DNA of 64,000 bases from Endozoicomonas euniceicola (GTDB lineage: Bacteria; Pseudomonadota; Gammaproteobacteria; Pseudomonadales; Endozoicomonadaceae), in NCBI RefSeq assembly GCF_025562755.1, contig NZ_CP103300.1, forward strand, positions 310,001 to 374,000. Direction: 5' to 3'. The first letter of the stretch is position 1, and every line of letters starts with the position of its first letter. The notes beneath the pieces were generated by a model, which did no database searches, was not told where the DNA came from, and saw only the letters and a program-made list of their open reading frames with translations. Positions 60,435-64,000 of this stretch are shown here, in pieces. The translations under genes and the position numbers were made by a program.

Positions 60435-60473
60435 TAACTCAAGACTGTTAAAATCTTATTTCACCAGAAAAAC

Positions 60474-60507
60474 AAAAACCGCACACAAATCAATGTGTGC
60501 GGTTTTT
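60474..60507. terminator. Terminator downstream of acpP
   Basis: AAAACCGCACACA and TGTGTGCGGTTTT form a 13-bp perfect stem around AATCAA, with A and T runs that allow termination on either strand. It lies 25 bases after the acpP stop on the minus strand. Confidence 0.9.
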
Positions 60508-60531
60508 GCTTGGCATGCAACCAGGGTTTGA

Positions 60532-60765
60532 TCAGGAGTGAGCTACGACGTAGTCGACAGCTTCCTGAACAGTGGTGATCTTCTCAGCTTCTTCATCAGG
60601 AATCTCAGTTTCGAATTCCTCTTCCAGAGCCATCACCAGCTCTACTGTATCCAGAGAGTCCGCGCCCAGATCCTCTACGAAAGACGCACTGATGGTGACT
60701 TCCTCTTCTTTTACGCCAAGCTGTTCGCAAACGATCTTTTTGACGCGCTCTTCAATGGTGCTCAT
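60532..60765 (-). CDS. acpP: Acyl carrier protein
   Basis: The 77-residue acidic protein starts MSTIEERVKKIVCEQLGVKE and has the phosphopantetheine attachment site EDLGADSLDTVELVMALEEE with Ser in DSL. It is the acyl carrier for fatty-acid, lipid A and phospholipid synthesis. Length and position between fabG and fabF are standard. A strong terminator behind it permits high acpP expression relative to downstream genes. Confidence 0.98.
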   Translation of the reverse strand: MSTIEERVKKIVCEQLGVKEEEVTISASFVEDLGADSLDTVELVMALEEEFETEIPDEEAEKITTVQEAVDYVVAHS

Positions 60766-60977
60766 AACCTAGTTGTGCTCCTGTCGATATTCGATAGCGA
60801 TGCCAAAAGAGAGCCCAGCATCGCGGTCAGTTACTTTATATGATCGATTACGGTAATTTCAAGCTAAGCCCTGTGTATTTACCGTAACTCGAGACATTTG
60901 TTTCAAATTGATGCGCTCATTTTGCACTCACTGACAACCGGTTACAAACGATTTTCCGTGCAAAAGTCAGCTATTCA

Positions 60978-61724
60978 TCAGCTCATGTACATGCCGCCAT
61001 TAACATGCAGGGTTTCCCCGGTAATGTAACCGGCTGGCTCGCTGGCCAGAAAAGCGACTGCCGCAGCAATTTCTTCCGGCTGCCCAAGGCGTGCCGCTGG
61101 AATCTGGCTCTGCAACGCTTCACGCTGAGCTTCCGGCAACTCTTTGGTCATATCCGTGTCGATAAACCCTGGCGCTACTGAGTTTACCGTAATGTTACGG
61201 GAACCTACTTCTTTAGCCAGAGACCGGGCAAAGCCTTCAGCCGCCGCCTTGGTGGCCGCGTAGTTGGACTGGCCACCGTTACCCATGGAGCCAACCACAG
61301 AGCTGATATTGATAATGCGACCCCAGCGGGCTTTAGTCATACCACGCAGTACCGCTTTACTCATGCGGTAGATAGCATTCAGGTTGGTGTCGATCACCGA
61401 CTCCCACTCATCCTCCTTCATACGCATCAGGATATTGTCACGAGTAATACCGGCATTGTTCACCAGAATCTGTGGCGCGCCAAACTCTTCAGTCACTGCC
61501 TTTACAACCGCTACGCAATTATCCGCAGAAGTGACATTCAGCGCCATGCCACAGCCACGAACATCAGCTTCAGCAAAAGTGGCAGAAATTTTTTCAGCCC
61601 CACTTTCAGTGGTCGCAGTCCCAACAACAATGGCACCCTTGCGCCCCAACTCCAGCGCAATCGCCCGACCTATGCCCCGACTGGCACCGGTAACAAGCGC
61701 TACTTTTCCTTCAAAATCAGACAT
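60978..61724 (-). CDS. fabG: 3-oxoacyl-[acyl-carrier-protein] reductase
   Basis: This NADPH-dependent SDR has 248 residues from ATG 61722-61724 (MSDFEGKVALVTGASRGIGR). The frame opens up to 27 bases earlier, but this start matches the family and is preceded by AGGA. Motifs: TGASRGIGRA cofactor loop, NNAGITRDNILMRMKEDEW, active-site Ser in INISSVVGSMGNGGQ, and YAATKAAAEGF (Tyr/Lys). The C-terminus ETLHVNGGMYMS is typical. Confidence 0.97.
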   Translation of the reverse strand: MSDFEGKVALVTGASRGIGRAIALELGRKGAIVVGTATTESGAEKISATFAEADVRGCGMALNVTSADNCVAVVKAVTEEFGAPQILVNNAGITRDNILMRMKEDEWESVIDTNLNAIYRMSKAVLRGMTKARWGRIINISSVVGSMGNGGQSNYAATKAAAEGFARSLAKEVGSRNITVNSVAPGFIDTDMTKELPEAQREALQSQIPAARLGQPEEIAAAVAFLASEPAGYITGETLHVNGGMYMS

Positions 61725-61747
61725 ACTTTCGCGTCCTGAGTCATTCA

Positions 61748-62686
61748 TCATTCTTCTGTGGCCAGCAGCTCATCAAAAGCGGCCGCCGATTCCAGCACAG
61801 ACACCGGAGTGCGACGAACAATACGCTTGTTCAGACCTGCCAGCACCTTGCCCGGACCACACTCAACAAAACGAGTGACTCCCGATTCGTTGAAACGGTT
61901 GATGGTTTCTACCCAACGCACAGGGCTGTATAACTGTGCCACCAGGTTACTGCGAATCTGATCCGGATCGGAGCAGGTATCAGCGGTCACATTATGAATT
62001 ACTGGTATTTCGGGGGCTTTCAACTCAACGGACAGCAATTCAACCGCCAGCTTATCAGCAGCCGGTTTCATCAGGGCGCAATGGGAAGGCACGCTGACCG
62101 GCAACAGCATGGCACGTCTGGCACCCGCCTCTTTCGCCAGCCCTGCCGCACGCTCAACCGCCTGAACATGACCGGCAATAACCACCTGCCCCGGAGCGTT
62201 GAAGTTTACTGCTTCAACGACTTCACCCTGAGCCGCTGCGGCACAGATTTCCAGCACTGCGTTATCGTCCAGACCCAGCACCGCCGCCATGGCGCCGGCC
62301 CCCTGGGGTACGGCTTCCTGCATAAACAGGCCACGCTGACGGACAATACGCACGGCATCAGCAAACGGCATAACGCCGGCGCAGACCAGTGCCGAGTACT
62401 CGCCCAGACTGTGCCCGGCCAGGAAAGCGGGTTTAGCGCCATCAGACTTCTGCTCCCATAAACGCCACAGGGCAACACTGGCCGTCAGCAGTGCAGGTTG
62501 AGTATTCTCAGTCTGGTTCAGCACCTGGGCAGGACCTTCTGTAACCAGACTGAGCAAGTCAAAGCCCAGCACTTCGGAAGCTTCCGCAAAGGTCTGCTGT
62601 ACGACAGGCGTTTCGATATGTTCAGCCAGCATACCGACTGACTGTGATCCCTGGCCCGGGAAGATAAATGCAAGCTTATCCATCAT
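61748..62686 (-). CDS. fabD: Malonyl-CoA:ACP transacylase
   Basis: The 312-residue enzyme starts (M)MDKLAFIFPGQGSQSVGMLA. The catalytic Ser is in LAGHSLGEYSALVCAG, the substrate Arg in RIVRQRGLFMQEAVPQGAGA, and the His in SVPSHCALMKPAADKL. Two adjacent ATGs are possible starts. It is directly upstream of fabG. The gene that usually precedes it, fabH, is absent: plsX follows after 207 bp. Confidence 0.97.
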   Translation of the reverse strand: MMDKLAFIFPGQGSQSVGMLAEHIETPVVQQTFAEASEVLGFDLLSLVTEGPAQVLNQTENTQPALLTASVALWRLWEQKSDGAKPAFLAGHSLGEYSALVCAGVMPFADAVRIVRQRGLFMQEAVPQGAGAMAAVLGLDDNAVLEICAAAAQGEVVEAVNFNAPGQVVIAGHVQAVERAAGLAKEAGARRAMLLPVSVPSHCALMKPAADKLAVELLSVELKAPEIPVIHNVTADTCSDPDQIRSNLVAQLYSPVRWVETINRFNESGVTRFVECGPGKVLAGLNKRIVRRTPVSVLESAAAFDELLATEE

Positions 62687-62893
62687 TGCTTTGGGTCATG
62701 TCCAGAAAAAACTCAGGCAATTATAGAAAAAGTCGAAGGAAAGGTGCGTAATTTTATGTTTCCATCTACCTGCGAAACGTACCAGAACGCCGGTTACGAT
62801 TACACGAGGCTTACAACAATGAGACTTGCAAGGAGACAAGCCTGGAAACACGCCAGAAAACAGGCCGGAAAACAAGCACCACCCCGACATCGG

Positions 62894-63898
62894 TCAGAGC
62901 AGCATTTTTTCCACATCAGCCGCCAGTCTGGCAGGCACATCCTTACCAGCTTCCCGGACTGCCTGACAAATGGCCCGGTAGAAGCCCTTTTCATCGGCAC
63001 CACCATGACTCTTGATCACAGTTCCCCGCAGACCGAGCAGGCTGGCACCATTATGTAATTCCGGATCAACCTTGCGGTTGAATTCTTTGAGAAGGGGGGA
63101 GAGTAATACAGCTAACCCTTGCGTGACAAGATTTCGACTGAATATCTCGGTCAGCGTGTCAGCGATCAGGCTGGCCACGCCTTCTCCGGTTTTCAGGGCA
63201 ATATTGCCAGCAAAACCATCACACACCACTACATCGATATGGTCTGAAAAAATAGTATGCCCTTCGATATAGCCAATGTAATTTAACTGCTTATGTTCAC
63301 TCAGTCGCTGATGGGCGACACGAACCCGTTCGTTGCCTTTTATTTCTTCTGTGCCAACGTTTAACAGACCAATTCTTGGCCGGTCGATACCATGCACCGC
63401 ACTCGCCAGCTGCGACCCCATAATGGCAAACTGAACAAGCTGCATGGAGGTACAGTCAACATTAGCCCCAACATCCAGCAGCAAAGTACTGCCGTTTCGA
63501 CTGGGAACACTGGCAGCAATCGCCGGGCGATCCACGCCAGCAAAGGTTTTCAGGACAAACCGCCCCATGGCCATCAACGCACCGGTATTACCTGCCGACA
63601 CGCAGGCATCTGCACGCCCGTCAGACACACACTCCAGCGACTGCCACATCGACGAATGTCGCTTGGTTCGCAAAGCCAGAGAGGGCTTTTCATCCATTGC
63701 TACGGTAGCGTCGGTATGAACTAAAGAGAGTCGATCCCGGTCATAATGCCCGACATCATTAAGGTAGGATTGCAGCAGGTCGGTATCACCCACCAGCAGA
63801 AGTTCGAGATAGCTGAATGCGTTCAGCGCCCTGAGCGCCGCCCGGATACGTGAACGGGGACTTTCGTCCCCGCTCATGATATCAAGTGCGACCCGCAT
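62894..63898 (-). CDS. plsX: Phosphate acyltransferase PlsX
   Basis: PlsX makes acyl-phosphate from acyl-ACP for phospholipid synthesis. The ATG at 63896-63898 gives MRVALDIMSGDESPRSRI, matching the family start ALDxMGGD; a TTG at 63929-63931 would add 11 residues. Conserved blocks: ACVSAGNTGALMAMGRFVLK, LLDVGANVDCTSMQLVQFAI, GLLNVGTEEIKGNERVR, YIEGHTIFSDHIDVVVCDGF and LLGLRGTVIKSHGGADEKG. About 334 residues. The 207-bp gap to fabD has no gene. Confidence 0.94.
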   Translation of the reverse strand: MRVALDIMSGDESPRSRIRAALRALNAFSYLELLLVGDTDLLQSYLNDVGHYDRDRLSLVHTDATVAMDEKPSLALRTKRHSSMWQSLECVSDGRADACVSAGNTGALMAMGRFVLKTFAGVDRPAIAASVPSRNGSTLLLDVGANVDCTSMQLVQFAIMGSQLASAVHGIDRPRIGLLNVGTEEIKGNERVRVAHQRLSEHKQLNYIGYIEGHTIFSDHIDVVVCDGFAGNIALKTGEGVASLIADTLTEIFSRNLVTQGLAVLLSPLLKEFNRKVDPELHNGASLLGLRGTVIKSHGGADEKGFYRAICQAVREAGKDVPARLAADVEKMLL

Positions 63899-63942
63899 TC
63901 TCTGCGTCGAATTGAGTCGTCCCTGAAGCAATGTTCTGACTC

Positions 63943-64000
63943 TTATTTGTCAGCAACGACTTTCTTACCACGGTAGAAACCGTCGGCAGAAACGTGGTGG
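63943..64000 (-). CDS. rpmF: 50S ribosomal protein L32, 3' end (partial)
   Basis: The minus strand from the window edge reads HHVSADGFYRGKKVVADK and then TAA (63943-63945), the conserved C-terminus of L32 (E. coli ...HHITADGYYRGRKVIAK). rpmF-plsX is the standard order. The 5' part lies outside the window. Confidence 0.92.
   Translation of the reverse strand, partial: HHVSADGFYRGKKVVADK

Overview
The window reads as chromosomal DNA of a gammaproteobacterium. The housekeeping gene orders are the classical ones: queA, a leucine tRNA, moeA, lptG-lptF divergent from pepA-holC-valS, the six-gene nqr operon, and the rpmF-plsX-fabD-fabG-acpP-fabF-pabC-mltG-tmk-holB-(pilZ)-tatD run. The Na+-pumping NADH dehydrogenase and a Na+/phosphate symporter suggest a marine or salt-adapted organism. 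A high load of eukaryotic-like and secreted lineage-specific proteins suggests an animal-associated lifestyle such as that of Endozoicomonas. That genus assignment is an inference.

Layout. 1-3.0 kb: 5' part of queA, tRNA-Leu(CAA), a broken adhesin-like ORF and a dienoyl-CoA isomerase-like enzyme. 3.2-9.3 kb: RecQ-family helicase, a secreted protein, a YheT-type hydrolase and a membrane protein, with short fragments of the hydrolase gene left on both sides. 9.6-14.9 kb: moeA, a methyltransferase, a coiled-coil protein, a Na/Pi symporter, a GNAT-like protein and a small membrane protein. 15-20.4 kb: an accessory block punctuated by three copies of a short palindromic repeat. It holds a 949-residue lysine-rich protein, a 207-residue protein resembling a phage/toxin polyvalent-protein domain, and an AAA/DUF4143 ATPase. 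20.7-26.5 kb: lipoprotein, RDD protein, lptGF and pepA. 26.5-31 kb: an insertion splitting pepA from holC, with a secreted kinase-like protein, an MFS antiporter, DUF2256, a dead photolyase, gene fragments and a MITE. 31.2-36.2 kb: holC to valS. 36.4-39.7 kb: a DXD glycosyltransferase-like protein, a second MITE, a chimeric gene-fragment junction and a secreted protein. 39.7-44.2 kb: aspartate transporter and decarboxylase, and DASH cryptochrome. 44.3-50.1 kb: nqrA-F. 50.8-63.9 kb: tatD and the fatty-acid/tmk/holB cluster, interrupted by two tandem zinc-finger genes and a secreted protein.

The most unusual content is a tandem pair of genes at 51.7-53.3 kb. Each encodes five canonical C2H2 zinc fingers followed by a conserved Ser/Thr-rich tail ending in a short acidic-hydrophobic motif. 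Both have good bacterial ribosome-binding sites. Their flanks and tails are almost identical while the finger regions have diverged strongly. They are candidate host-directed DNA-binding proteins, or bacterial transcription factors of eukaryotic type.

A second theme is local genome shuffling. Three copies of a 115-143 bp palindromic MITE occur, each with a TWA target duplication and a variable 7-bp tandem repeat. Several 30-135 bp fragments of nearby genes (yheT, the kinase gene, the RDD gene, valS, aspD) lie between genes, often at the edges of the accessory insertions.
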